A model generated the notes under the pieces. That model saw only the letters and a list, made by a program, of their open reading frames with translations. It searched no databases and was not told the origin of the DNA. Positions 1 to 7,193 of a stretch of DNA of 7,448 bases are shown here, piece by piece. The translations under genes and the position numbers were made by a program. Each line of letters begins with the position of its first letter. Positions within the stretch are counted from its first letter, which is position 1. This DNA comes from LH-M37 sp032251315 (GTDB taxonomy: Bacteria > Pseudomonadota > Gammaproteobacteria > SZUA-229). Location: contig JAVVEE010000094.1 of the NCBI GenBank assembly GCA_032251315.1, positions 1 to 7,448 of the forward strand, written 5' to 3'.

Positions 1-26
1 CCATGACTTATTAAGAAGGCCATAAT

Positions 27-46
27 TACGCGAATGTATTCACGTA
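27..46 (-). repeat. Degenerate REP-like palindrome
   Basis: Arms at 27-35 and 38-46 pair at eight of nine positions around a two-base centre. The only mismatch is C31 against A42. The core (GAAT, two bases, ATTC) matches that of the better-preserved palindrome at 83-100, and both seem to lie in the same orientation. It looks like a decayed second copy of that element. It has no clear GTAG head, so family membership is an inference. Confidence 0.4.
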
Positions 47-82
47 TGCTTTTCCACTTGCAAGGGAATGAGAAACAGTGTT

Positions 83-104
83 GTGCGAATGAATTCGCAC
101 CTAC
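83..104 (-). repeat. REP-like element with GTAG head
   Basis: GTGCGAATGAATTCGCAC (83-100) has perfect 8-base arms around a 2-base centre. On the minus strand it is preceded directly by GTAG (complement of 101-104). A GTAG or GGAG tetranucleotide 5' of an imperfect palindrome is the known signature of REP elements mobilised by RAYT (REP-associated tyrosine) transposases. No RAYT gene is in the window, so this would be a non-autonomous copy. Its position upstream of an operon, outside any gene, is typical. Confidence 0.6.
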
Positions 105-127
105 AGGCACTGACGTGTCCTGTTTTT
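104..127 (+). terminator. Possible intrinsic terminator
   Basis: CAGGCAC (104-110) pairs with GTGTCCTG (115-122), giving seven base pairs with one bulged T (118) and a TGAC loop. Five T residues (123-127) follow at once. That is the layout of a rho-independent terminator on the plus strand, and it could end a gene lying before the window. The stem is short and bulged, and it overlaps the head of the REP-like element, so it may be part of that repeat instead. Confidence 0.35.
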
Positions 128-156
128 GGTGATGACCTGATAAGGTTTCTGGAAGG

Positions 157-172
157 TGGCAGGGTTGGTGCT
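157..172 (+). promoter_or_regulatory. Candidate sigma-54 (RpoN) promoter
   Basis: TGGCAGGGTTGGTGCT fits the sigma-54 consensus TGGCACGNNNNTTGCW at 10 of 12 defined positions. The invariant GG (158-159) and GC (170-171) have exactly the required ten-base separation. Transcription would start near 183, just before the hairpin array, and read toward gltB. RpoN with NtrC commonly controls nitrogen assimilation genes, so the context fits. However, the site lies more than 400 bases before the gltB start, and I saw no clear NtrC enhancer pair. Inverted 7-base arms (TGATGAC at 130-136, GTCATCA at 174-180) flank it. Confidence 0.3.
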
Positions 173-207
173 TGTCATCAGGTTCGCACGACAACTCAAA
201 GGTTTTA

Positions 208-359
208 CAAAACACGTCCTGTGTTTTGCCCTGCGGGCCAGCTATAAAACAGCTGTTCAATATTACAAATACCTTCCATGGTATTTGCCCCGATGGGGCT
301 AGCCTAAAGTCGGCTATTCAAATTCATTCCTGATGAATTTGTCACTCCCGGTGAATTTG
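208..359. repeat. Tandem hairpin array with covarying stems
   Basis: Two full units and one partial unit follow each other. Unit 1 has stem CAAAACAC/GTGTTTTG (208-215, 221-228), stem GCCC/GGGC (228-231, 235-238) and stem CAGCT/AGCTG (239-243, 251-255, 7-base loop). Unit 2 has CAAATACC/GGTATTTG (266-273, 280-287), GCCCC/GGGGC (287-291, 295-299) and TAGCC/GGCTA (300-304, 312-316, 7-base loop). Unit 3 starts with CAAATTCAT/ATGAATTTG (319-327, 333-341) and ends in a second TGAATTTGTC (352-361). TTCA links the units. The stems differ in sequence between units but always pair, while the first loop keeps TCC. It is non-coding: reading frames across it give nothing recognisable. Function is unknown. 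Confidence 0.75.
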
Positions 360-361
360 TC

Positions 362-608
362 TCTCCGCCCTCTGCGCCTCTGCAGTGAATGCCTTAAGCT
401 TTTAAGCCTTGGCACTAAACCACCACCCCAAACAATTCACCCCCGGAGTTTCTTTTCTTTACCGGCTTATTTAGCTAAAATGGCCAGCCTTGCCCGCGAG
501 TCGCGCAGGTATCGGACCAACAGGGCGCCGACTACCGGTTTTCAGTTTTATCAGAGCCTGATGCAGTCCGTTTTATTTAGGGCTGTATGGGGTGATTTTG
601 GATTAATT
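362..608. other. gltB leader, no gene seen
   Basis: No gene is recognisable here, although the gltB frame is open without a stop from upstream of 333. Small items seen are a repeated CTCTGC (370-375, 378-383), a short palindrome CTTAA/TTAAG (393-406), a TAAAAT box (476-481) without a convincing -35 partner, and a short hairpin ATCAG/CTGAT (550-562). None is strong enough to call as a promoter or operator. The open frame is best read as chance, because the translation resembles no GltB N-terminus. Confidence 0.6.
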
Positions 609-3600
609 ATGAGTTCAACATTGCAAGAACAGATCAAATTAGGCCGACCCGGAAAACAGGGCTTGTACGACCCGGCATTCGAGAAAGATAGCTGTGGCGT
701 GGGCTTTGTCGCGCATATTAAGGGTGAGCCCAGCCATCAGATCGTGCTGGACGCTGACCATATTTTGCAGCGCATGGTGCACCGCGGTGGCTGTGGCTGT
801 GAGCCGACTACCGGTGACGGGGCGGGCATTCTTACCGGCATGCCGCATGATTTTATGGTCAAGGTGGTGCGCGAGCAGTTTGCTGAAACCCTGCCGAAAC
901 TAGGGCAATACGCAGCCGGCAACCTGTTTTTGCCCGTCGACGAGAAGGAGCGCGCGCATTGCAAGCAGGTGGTTGAGGAGATGATCGCCGAGCAGGGCCA
1001 GCGGCTGATTGGCTGGCGCGACCTGCCGGTTGATGTCGAAGGCGCGGAGGTCGGCCCGACTGCGCGCAATTCACAGCCGTACATGGAGCAGCTGTTCATC
1101 GCCGCCGCGGAAGGCATGGACGATGCTGCTTTTGAGCGTCAGCTGTACATCATTCGCAAGCGCAGCACCAATTTGCTGCGTTCGAGCGCATCGCTGGATC
1201 AGGGCGATATGTTTTTTGTCTGCTCGCTCTCGCCCCGCATCATTATCTACAAGGGCATGCTGACGGCGTTGCAGGTGAAAGCCTTTTTCACCGATCTGGT
1301 GGATGAGGACTATAAAACCCATCTGGCGATGGTGCATTCACGGTTCAGCACCAACACCTTCCCCTCCTGGGATCGCGCCCAGCCCAACCGGTTCATGAGC
1401 CATAATGGCGAGATCAATACCCTGCTGGGTAACAAAAGCTGGATGGAAGCGCGTCAGGGCATGGTCAGCAGCGAGCTGTTCGGCGATGATATCGACAAGC
1501 TGTTCCCGATTGCCGAAGAGGACTGTTCGGACTCGGGCAACTTCGACAATGTGCTCGAATTTCTGCTGATGTCCGGCCGCAGCCTGCAGGAGGCGGTGAT
1601 GATGATGGTGCCGGAAGCGTGGCAGTCGGATATCAACATGGATGCCGAGAAGAAGGCCTTTTACCGCTACAACTCCGCGCTGATGGAGCCCTGGGACGGC
1701 CCGGCTTCGATTGCGTTCACCGATGGCCATTACATTGGCGCCACCCTGGACCGTAACGGCCTGCGTCCCAGTCGCTATTACCTCACCCACGATGACCGCG
1801 TGATCATGGCTTCCGAGGTCGGCGTGCTGGAGATCGAGCCGAGCAACGTGAAATTCAAGGGCCGTTTGCAGCCGGGCAAGATGTTTTTGATCGATTTTGA
1901 AAAGGGCTGCCTGATTCCCGATGAGCAGCTCAAGGCCGAGTTTGCCAGTCAGCGCCCCTACGGTGAATGGCTGGAGCAGGAGGAGATCAAACTCTCCGAG
2001 CTGTCGCCCAACAAGGAGCCTCACGGGTTCTATCCCGAGACCCTGCTGCCGCGCATGCAGGCCTTTGGCTACACCACTGAAACCATGCAGTTCATGCTGC
2101 TGCCGCTGGTGCAGGAGCTGCGCGACCCGGTCGGCTCAATGGGCAACGATTCCGCGCTGGCCTGTCTCTCTGACCGCCCGCGTATGATTTACGATTATTT
2201 CAAGCAGCGCTTTGCGCAGGTCACCAATCCGGCCATCGATTCGATTCGCGAAGAGGTGGTGATGTCGCTGGAATGCTATATCGGGCCGGAAGCCAATCTG
2301 CTGGAAATTACGGCCAAAAACGCCCACCGCTTGCGTGTGCCGCACCCGATTCTGACCAATGAAGAGCTGGAATCGCTGAAGCACATGAACCATCGTGGCT
2401 GGCGCACCATGACCATCGACATCACCTACGAGCGCGCGCAGGGCAGCGCCGGTCTGGCGAAATGCCTGGATGGCATCTGCGCCCAGGCCTCGCAGGCGAT
2501 TGAAGACGGTTACAGCCTGATTGTGCTGTCCGACCGCAACATCGGCGCCGATCGCATCCCGGTGAGCACCCTGCTGGCGAGCAGCGCCGTGCACCATCAT
2601 CTGGTGCATAACCAGCAGCGCACCCGTATCGGCATCGTGCTGGAAACCGGCGAAGCACGTGAAGTGCATCATCACTGCCTGCTGGTCGGCTATGGCGCGG
2701 ACGCGATCAACCCCTATCTGGCTTTCGAGTCGCTGTTTCAGGCCAAGCGGGAAGGCCTGCTGGACGAGCAGGAATACCCCAATGACGATTCCATCGTCGC
2801 CGATTACCGCAAGGGCGTGGCCAAGGGCATGCTCAAGGTGATGGCGAAGATGGGCATTTCCACCTTGCAGTCCTACAAGGGCGCGCAGATTTTTGAAGCG
2901 GTGGGCCTGGGTGAAGAGGTCATCGACCGCTGCTTCAAGGGCACCGCCAGCCGCATCAAGGGCGTGGCTTTTGACGTACTGGCGGAAGAGTCGCTACGCC
3001 GCCATGCCATCGGTTATCCCGGTCGCGATGTGGTCAGGATGCCGGTGCTGCCAAACCCCGGTGATTACCACTGGCGCGCGGGCGGTGAAACCCACATGTG
3101 GAATCCCGATACCATCGCCAATATCCAGCTGGCCGCGCGCAGTAACGACCGCGACGCCTATGCCAAATTTGCCCGCTTCTCCAATGAGGAGGCCACGCGC
3201 AAATCCACCCTGCGCGGTCTGCTCAAGTTCAGGGAGAATGTCAACGGCGGCCCCATTGCCATCGACGAAGTGGAACCGGCGAAGGAGATCGTCAAGCGTT
3301 TCGCCACCGGCGCGATGAGTTTCGGCTCCATCTCGGCGGAGAGTCACGAGGCGCTGGCCATTGCCATGAACCGGCTGGGCGGAAAATCCAACACCGGTGA
3401 AGGCGGTGAGGACAGTGTGCGCTTCACGCCCATGACCAATGGCGATTCCAAACGCTCGGCGATCAAGCAGATCGCTTCCGGCCGTTTCGGCGTCACCAAC
3501 TGGTATCTCACCAACGCCGATGAATTGCAGATCAAGGTCGCCCAGGGCGCGAAACCGGGTGAGGGTGGTGAGCTGCCCGGCACCAAGGTGGATGCAACCA

Positions 3601-5183
3601 TTGCGCGCATCCGCCATTCCACGCCCGGCGTGGGCCTGATCAGCCCGCCGCCACACCACGATATTTATTCCATCGAGGATCTGGCGCAGCTGATTCACGA
3701 CCTGAAAAATTCCAACCCCGCCGCCCGCATCAGCGTGAAACTGGTGTCGGAAGTGGGCGTAGGCACGATCGCCTCAGGCGTGGCCAAGGCCTTCTCCGAC
3801 CACATTGTCATCGCCGGCCACGATGGCGGCACCGGCGCCTCGCCGCTGACTTCGGTGAAACACGCCGGTCTGCCCTGGGAACTGGGGCTGGCTGAAACCC
3901 ACCAGACGCTGGTGATGAACGATCTGCGTTCGCGCGTGGTGCTTCAGACTGACGGTCAGCTGAAAACCGGTCGCGATCTTGCCATGGCCGCCCTGCTGGG
4001 TGCGGAAGAGTATGGCTTTGCCACCGCGCCGTTGATCACCTTGGGCTGCATCATGATGCGCAAGTGTCATCTCAATACCTGCCCCGTGGGCATCGCCACG
4101 CAGGATGAGGAGCTGCGCAAAAAGTTCAATGGCAAACCCGAGCATGTGGTCAACTACCTGTTCATGGTGGCCGAAGAGATGCGCGAGATCATGGCCTCGC
4201 TGGGTTTCAGAACGGTCAACGAAATGATTGGCCGCGTCGATGTGCTGGAAACCGACATTGCGCTGGACCACTGGAAGATGAAAGGCATTGATCTCTCCAT
4301 GCTGCTGACCCCGGCGGAAAAACCGGGCGAAGGCACAAAGGTCTACTGCACCATAAAGCAGGACCACGGTCTGGACAAGGCGCTGGACAACGAGATCATC
4401 AAGCTGGCCCAGCCCGCTATTCTGCGCGGCGAAAAAGTGCAGATACAGCTGCCGGTAATCAACATTAACCGCGTGGTCGGTACCATGCTGTCGCACGAAC
4501 TGGCCAAGGCGCGCTGGGGCAAGGCGCTACCCGATGACACTATTCATATCAAGCTGGAGGGCACCGCCGGACAGAGTCTGGGCGCATGGCTGTATGAAGG
4601 CGTCACCCTCGAACTGGAAGGTGATGCTAACGACTATGTCGGCAAGGGGCTGTCGGGCGGACGCATTATTGTCTATCCGCCGGCTAACAGTAGTTTTGTG
4701 GCTGAGGAAAACATCATCGCGGGCAACGTCATTCTTTACGGTGCCACCAGTGGTGAAGCTTACTTCAGGGGCATCGTGGCCGAGCGTTTCTGCGTGCGTA
4801 ACAGCGGCGCGGTCACCGTGGTGGAAGGCGTAGGCGACCACGGCTGCGAATATATGACCGGCGGCCGGGTGGTAGTGCTGGGCGAAACCGGGCGTAACTT
4901 TGCCGCGGGCATGAGTGGCGGCGTGGCCTACATCTGGGATCATAACGGCACATTTGCAGCTAACTGTAATCCCGGCACGGTGCTGCTGGAAGCGGTGGTA
5001 GCGGAGGAGGATATCGCAGAGCTGAAGACGATGATCGAGAATCATCTGAAATACACCGGCTCCTCCGTGGCGCGCACCATTCTGGAGAGCTGGGATGAGT
5101 CGCTGCCGCAGTTTACCAAGGTCATGCCGACCGACTACAAGCGCGTGCTGGCGGAAATGAAAGCACAGGAAGCGGCGGCATAA
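609..5183 (+). CDS. gltB: Glutamate synthase (NADPH) large subunit
   Basis: GltB hydrolyses glutamine and passes the ammonia through an internal channel to 2-oxoglutarate, making glutamate in the cytoplasm with electrons from GltD. The chosen start gives 1524 residues, normal for the family. A 28-residue propeptide precedes Cys29 (DSCGVGF), the amidotransferase nucleophile exposed by processing. The class II glutaminase domain spans about 29-430 (HRGG from 58, HSRFSTNT from 243, HNGE from 265). The central domain is about 475-765. The FMN-binding synthase domain is about 855-1215, with KSNTGEGGED at 926-935 and AGHDGGTGAS from 1069. Cys1147, Cys1153 and Cys1158 (CX5CX4C) ligate the 3Fe-4S cluster. 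The GXGXG beta-helix is about 1275-1465. The frame is open back to 333, but family similarity begins just after 609, where GGA (600-602) gives a weak ribosome site. In-frame ATGs at 480 and 561 are alternatives. Confidence 0.96.
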   Translation: MSSTLQEQIKLGRPGKQGLYDPAFEKDSCGVGFVAHIKGEPSHQIVLDADHILQRMVHRGGCGCEPTTGDGAGILTGMPHDFMVKVVREQFAETLPKLGQYAAGNLFLPVDEKERAHCKQVVEEMIAEQGQRLIGWRDLPVDVEGAEVGPTARNSQPYMEQLFIAAAEGMDDAAFERQLYIIRKRSTNLLRSSASLDQGDMFFVCSLSPRIIIYKGMLTALQVKAFFTDLVDEDYKTHLAMVHSRFSTNTFPSWDRAQPNRFMSHNGEINTLLGNKSWMEARQGMVSSELFGDDIDKLFPIAEEDCSDSGNFDNVLEFLLMSGRSLQEAVMMMVPEAWQSDINMDAEKKAFYRYNSALMEPWDGPASIAFTDGHYIGATLDRNGLRPSRYYLTHDDRVIMASEVGVLEIEPSNVKFKGRLQPGKMFLIDFEKGCLIPDEQLKAEFASQRPYGEWLEQEEIKLSELSPNKEPHGFYPETLLPRMQAFGYTTETMQFMLLPLVQELRDPVGSMGNDSALACLSDRPRMIYDYFKQRFAQVTNPAIDSIREEVVMSLECYIGPEANLLEITAKNAHRLRVPHPILTNEELESLKHMNHRGWRTMTIDITYERAQGSAGLAKCLDGICAQASQAIEDGYSLIVLSDRNIGADRIPVSTLLASSAVHHHLVHNQQRTRIGIVLETGEAREVHHHCLLVGYGADAINPYLAFESLFQAKREGLLDEQEYPNDDSIVADYRKGVAKGMLKVMAKMGISTLQSYKGAQIFEAVGLGEEVIDRCFKGTASRIKGVAFDVLAEESLRRHAIGYPGRDVVRMPVLPNPGDYHWRAGGETHMWNPDTIANIQLAARSNDRDAYAKFARFSNEEATRKSTLRGLLKFRENVNGGPIAIDEVEPAKEIVKRFATGAMSFGSISAESHEALAIAMNRLGGKSNTGEGGEDSVRFTPMTNGDSKRSAIKQIASGRFGVTNWYLTNADELQIKVAQGAKPGEGGELPGTKVDATIARIRHSTPGVGLISPPPHHDIYSIEDLAQLIHDLKNSNPAARISVKLVSEVGVGTIASGVAKAFSDHIVIAGHDGGTGASPLTSVKHAGLPWELGLAETHQTLVMNDLRSRVVLQTDGQLKTGRDLAMAALLGAEEYGFATAPLITLGCIMMRKCHLNTCPVGIATQDEELRKKFNGKPEHVVNYLFMVAEEMREIMASLGFRTVNEMIGRVDVLETDIALDHWKMKGIDLSMLLTPAEKPGEGTKVYCTIKQDHGLDKALDNEIIKLAQPAILRGEKVQIQLPVININRVVGTMLSHELAKARWGKALPDDTIHIKLEGTAGQSLGAWLYEGVTLELEGDANDYVGKGLSGGRIIVYPPANSSFVAEENIIAGNVILYGATSGEAYFRGIVAERFCVRNSGAVTVVEGVGDHGCEYMTGGRVVVLGETGRNFAAGMSGGVAYIWDHNGTFAANCNPGTVLLEAVVAEEDIAELKTMIENHLKYTGSSVARTILESWDESLPQFTKVMPTDYKRVLAEMKAQEAAA

Positions 5184-5228
5184 ACCGCCTCAGTCGGCTG
5201 GTCGTCATCAGTAAAACACTAAAATTTC

Positions 5229-5235
5229 AGAGAAG
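5229..5235 (+). promoter_or_regulatory. gltD ribosome binding site
   Basis: AGAGAAG lies five bases before the ATG at 5241 and supports that start. An ATG-TAA start-stop pair (5236-5241) overlaps the gltD start codon. It lies too close to the binding site to compete clearly and is probably chance. Confidence 0.55.
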
Positions 5236-5240
5236 ATGTA

Positions 5241-6719
5241 ATGGGAAAACCTACGGGCTTTAAAGAATTTGAACGCAAGACTGAAGCGTATCGTGAAGTC
5301 ACGGTAAGGTTGGGTGATTATAATGAAATTTTCACCGGCGAGCATGATGTCGAGCAGCTACAAACTCAGGGCGCACGCTGCATGGATTGTGGCGTGCCTT
5401 TCTGTCAGTCCGACACCGGCTGTCCGGTCGATAACCTGATTCCAGAGTGGAATGATCTGGTCTACAGCGAACAGTGGCGCAAGGCACTGGATCGGCTGCA
5501 CGCCACCAATAACTTTCCGGAATTTACCGGCCGGGTCTGTCCCGCGCCGTGCGAAGGCGCCTGCGTGCTGGGTATCAACGAGTCGCCAGTCACCATCAAA
5601 AACATCGAGCACGCGATCGTCGATCGCGGCTTTGCCGAAGGCTGGATTAAGGCAGAGGTGCCGAAATTCCGTAGCGGCAAAAAAGTCGCCGTGGTGGGTT
5701 CAGGGCCGGCGGGGCTGGCAGCGGCCGCCCAGCTTAACCGGGCGGGCCATTCGGTCACCGTTTATGAGCGCGCCGATCGCATTGGCGGCCTGCTGATGTA
5801 CGGTATCCCCAACATGAAGCTGGGCAAGGATGTGGTGCAGCGCCGGGTTGATCTGCTGCACGCCGAAGGCGTCGAGTTTGTCACCAATGCCGATGTCGGC
5901 GGTGAGGGCGAAAACGCCATCGACATCAAAAATCTGCTCAGGGAGAATGAGGCGGTGCTGCTGGCGACCGGTTCAACCAAAGCACGGGATATGGAGGTGC
6001 CGGGGCGTGATCTGAAAGGTATCTATCCGGCCATGGATTTCCTGACCGCCAATACCAAAAGCCTGCTCGACTCCAATCTGGAAGACGGCCGCTACATTTC
6101 AGCCAAAGACAAAAAGGTGATTGTGATTGGCGGCGGCGATACCGGTACCGACTGCATTGGCACCGCCATTCGCCATGGCTGCACCTCGATTGAAAATTTC
6201 GAATTGATGCCACAGCCTGCCGCCGAGCGCACGGAAGATAATCCCTGGCCGCTATGGCCCCTGATCTACCGCATTGATTATGGCCATCAGGAGAGTGCAG
6301 AGCGCTTTGGCCGGGATCCGCGTGACTACTGTGTGTTGACCAAGGAGTTCATGGGCAATGAAGAGGGTCAGGTCACCGGCATTAAGACGGTCGAGGTACA
6401 GTGGCAGAAAGGCGATGACGGACGCTGGAATATGGAAGAAATAGCCGGTTCTGAAAAGATCTGGTCTGCCGATCTGGTGATGCTGTCGATGGGTTTCACC
6501 GGTCCCGAACAGTATGTCAGCGATGCCCTGAATCTCGAGTATGATGAGCGCGCCAACTATCGGGCGGCCTATGGTCAGTATAAAACCAGTGTGGAGGGCG
6601 TGTTTGCGGCGGGTGACTGTCGCCGCGGCCAATCGCTGGTGGTCTGGGGCATCAATGAAGGTCGGGAAGCGGCGCGCGAAATCGATAAATTTCTGATGGA
6701 CAGCAGCTTCCTGGCTTAA
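5241..6719 (+). CDS. gltD: Glutamate synthase (NADPH) small subunit
   Basis: GltD takes electrons from NADPH through FAD and passes them via iron-sulfur clusters to the FMN of GltB. It has 492 residues, close to the usual 470-490. The N-terminal Fer4-type domain (about 1-125) carries Cys47, Cys50, Cys55 and Cys61 and then Cys100, Cys104 and Cys108, the ligand pattern for two 4Fe-4S clusters. The FAD-binding Rossmann motif is VVGSGPAG (151-158). The NADPH-binding motif is GGGDTG (297-302). The C-terminal AAGDCRRGQSLVVWG (456-470) closes the FAD site, as in related dihydropyrimidine dehydrogenase-like reductases. It begins 57 bases after gltB on the same strand with no terminator between, so the two are almost certainly co-transcribed. 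No key residue is missing. Confidence 0.96.
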   Translation: MGKPTGFKEFERKTEAYREVTVRLGDYNEIFTGEHDVEQLQTQGARCMDCGVPFCQSDTGCPVDNLIPEWNDLVYSEQWRKALDRLHATNNFPEFTGRVCPAPCEGACVLGINESPVTIKNIEHAIVDRGFAEGWIKAEVPKFRSGKKVAVVGSGPAGLAAAAQLNRAGHSVTVYERADRIGGLLMYGIPNMKLGKDVVQRRVDLLHAEGVEFVTNADVGGEGENAIDIKNLLRENEAVLLATGSTKARDMEVPGRDLKGIYPAMDFLTANTKSLLDSNLEDGRYISAKDKKVIVIGGGDTGTDCIGTAIRHGCTSIENFELMPQPAAERTEDNPWPLWPLIYRIDYGHQESAERFGRDPRDYCVLTKEFMGNEEGQVTGIKTVEVQWQKGDDGRWNMEEIAGSEKIWSADLVMLSMGFTGPEQYVSDALNLEYDERANYRAAYGQYKTSVEGVFAAGDCRRGQSLVVWGINEGREAAREIDKFLMDSSFLA

Positions 6720-6725
6720 TTCACC

Positions 6726-6754
6726 GTAGCTGCACTTATTCGTGGTGCAGCTGC
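6726..6754. terminator. Hairpin between convergent gltD and pilZ
   Basis: AGCTGCAC (6728-6735) pairs perfectly with GTGCAGCT (6745-6752). One G-T and one G-C pair extend it to ten pairs around a 9-base loop. It sits seven bases after the gltD stop and covers the last codons of the opposing gene, so it could end both transcripts. There is no T run on either side, so it is not a classical intrinsic terminator. It may act as an RNA 3' end stabiliser. Confidence 0.4.
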
Positions 6755-7119
6755 TTGATGTAGTCACGCAGTGCTTTTTCACTGCTGTTTTCAAAATCCA
6801 CAAACTCAATCGAGAGTATATATTCCTCCTGCGACAGCCTGCGCGCAGCTATTACAGCGCATGAAGCGTAGAGTTTCGGCTTATTTGCAATCGGCAGTGG
6901 CGCGACAATCTTAAACTGCTGACGATCCAAAGAGTAATTTTGCAGGCCTCTCGGCTCAATCTTGTTGGCAATCTCGATGTCGCACTTAAACTGCAAGCTG
7001 TTGACCGATATGTCCAGTGTCGTTACCGAGAGCAGGCTGCCATAAGGCAGGATAACGTCGATTTCCAGCTCGGTGGGGTATCGGAGTGTTTGCCGTCGTT
7101 CCTTTTGCATAGGGATCAT
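6736..7119 (-). CDS. PilZ-domain protein (putative c-di-GMP effector)
   Basis: The 127-residue product is a single PilZ domain with no signal peptide or membrane segment. PilZ domains bind cyclic di-GMP and pass the signal to motility, adhesion or polysaccharide machinery. The first binding motif RxxxR is present as R9-QTL-R13, followed by Tyr-Pro. The second motif, usually DxSxxG, is here D36-I-S38-V-N-S41, so its glycine is serine. The rest alternates beta strands (residues 17-34, 42-48, 66-74, 83-107), as expected for a PilZ barrel, and ends in a charged helix. It is convergent to gltD, 16 bases apart, and probably unrelated in function. ATG at 7110 is an alternative start; neither has a clear ribosome site. 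The gene is more AT-rich than gltBD. Its partner and target are unknown. Confidence 0.75.
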   Translation of the reverse strand: MIPMQKERRQTLRYPTELEIDVILPYGSLLSVTTLDISVNSLQFKCDIEIANKIEPRGLQNYSLDRQQFKIVAPLPIANKPKLYASCAVIAARRLSQEEYILSIEFVDFENSSEKALRDYIKQLHHE

Positions 7120-7152
7120 AGGTCATGCTTATGTGTGAACAGAATACACCTG

Positions 7153-7180
7153 ATTGTAGTACAGGATTAGCTAAAATTAA
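7153..7180 (-). promoter_or_regulatory. Possible pilZ promoter
   Basis: On the minus strand TACAAT (complement of 7153-7158) matches the -10 box at five of six positions. TTAATT (7175-7180) lies 16 bases upstream as a weak -35 box. Transcription would start about 25-30 bases before the ATG at 7119. The -35 match is poor and the region is AT-rich, so this is tentative. Confidence 0.3.
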
Positions 7181-7193
7181 ACCTTCCAGGAGC

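Noticed and set aside
168..189. TTCGCAC (183-189) as a third REP-like copy
   Set aside because: Only half of the palindrome is present. The possible partner GTGC (168-171) leaves a 14-base loop unlike the other copies.
208..341. CRISPR array interpretation of the repeats before gltB
   Set aside because: There are no constant repeats separated by unique equal-length spacers. The repeated part is the folding pattern, not the sequence, and no cas gene is present.
410..425. TGGCAC at 410-415 as a sigma-54 -24 element
   Set aside because: No GC occurs at the required spacing for the -12 element.
481..495. TGGCCAGCCTTGCCC as a sigma-54 promoter
   Set aside because: GG and GC are eight bases apart rather than ten, a spacing sigma-54 does not tolerate.
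527..815. 13-base direct repeat GCCGACTACCGGT at 527-539 and 803-815
   Set aside because: A 13-base match somewhere among the position pairs of a 7.4-kb window is expected about 0.4 times by chance, and nothing around the copies matches.
1338..2024. Long antisense open frame (228 codons) inside gltB
   Set aside because: It is the complement of strongly conserved GltB coding sequence. The translation is rich in His, Arg and Gly without any family resemblance, as expected of a shadow in GC-rich DNA.
2994..3698. Antisense open frame (234 codons) inside gltB
   Set aside because: It is a shadow of the FMN-domain coding sequence, with no ribosome site or recognisable domain.
3774..4496. Antisense open frame (240 codons) inside gltB
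   Set aside because: It is a shadow of the conserved synthase domain, including the cluster cysteines, with no independent evidence.
5174..5189. GGCGG/CCGCC hairpin over the gltB stop as a terminator
   Set aside because: It has only five base pairs and no T run, and gltD follows in the same operon.
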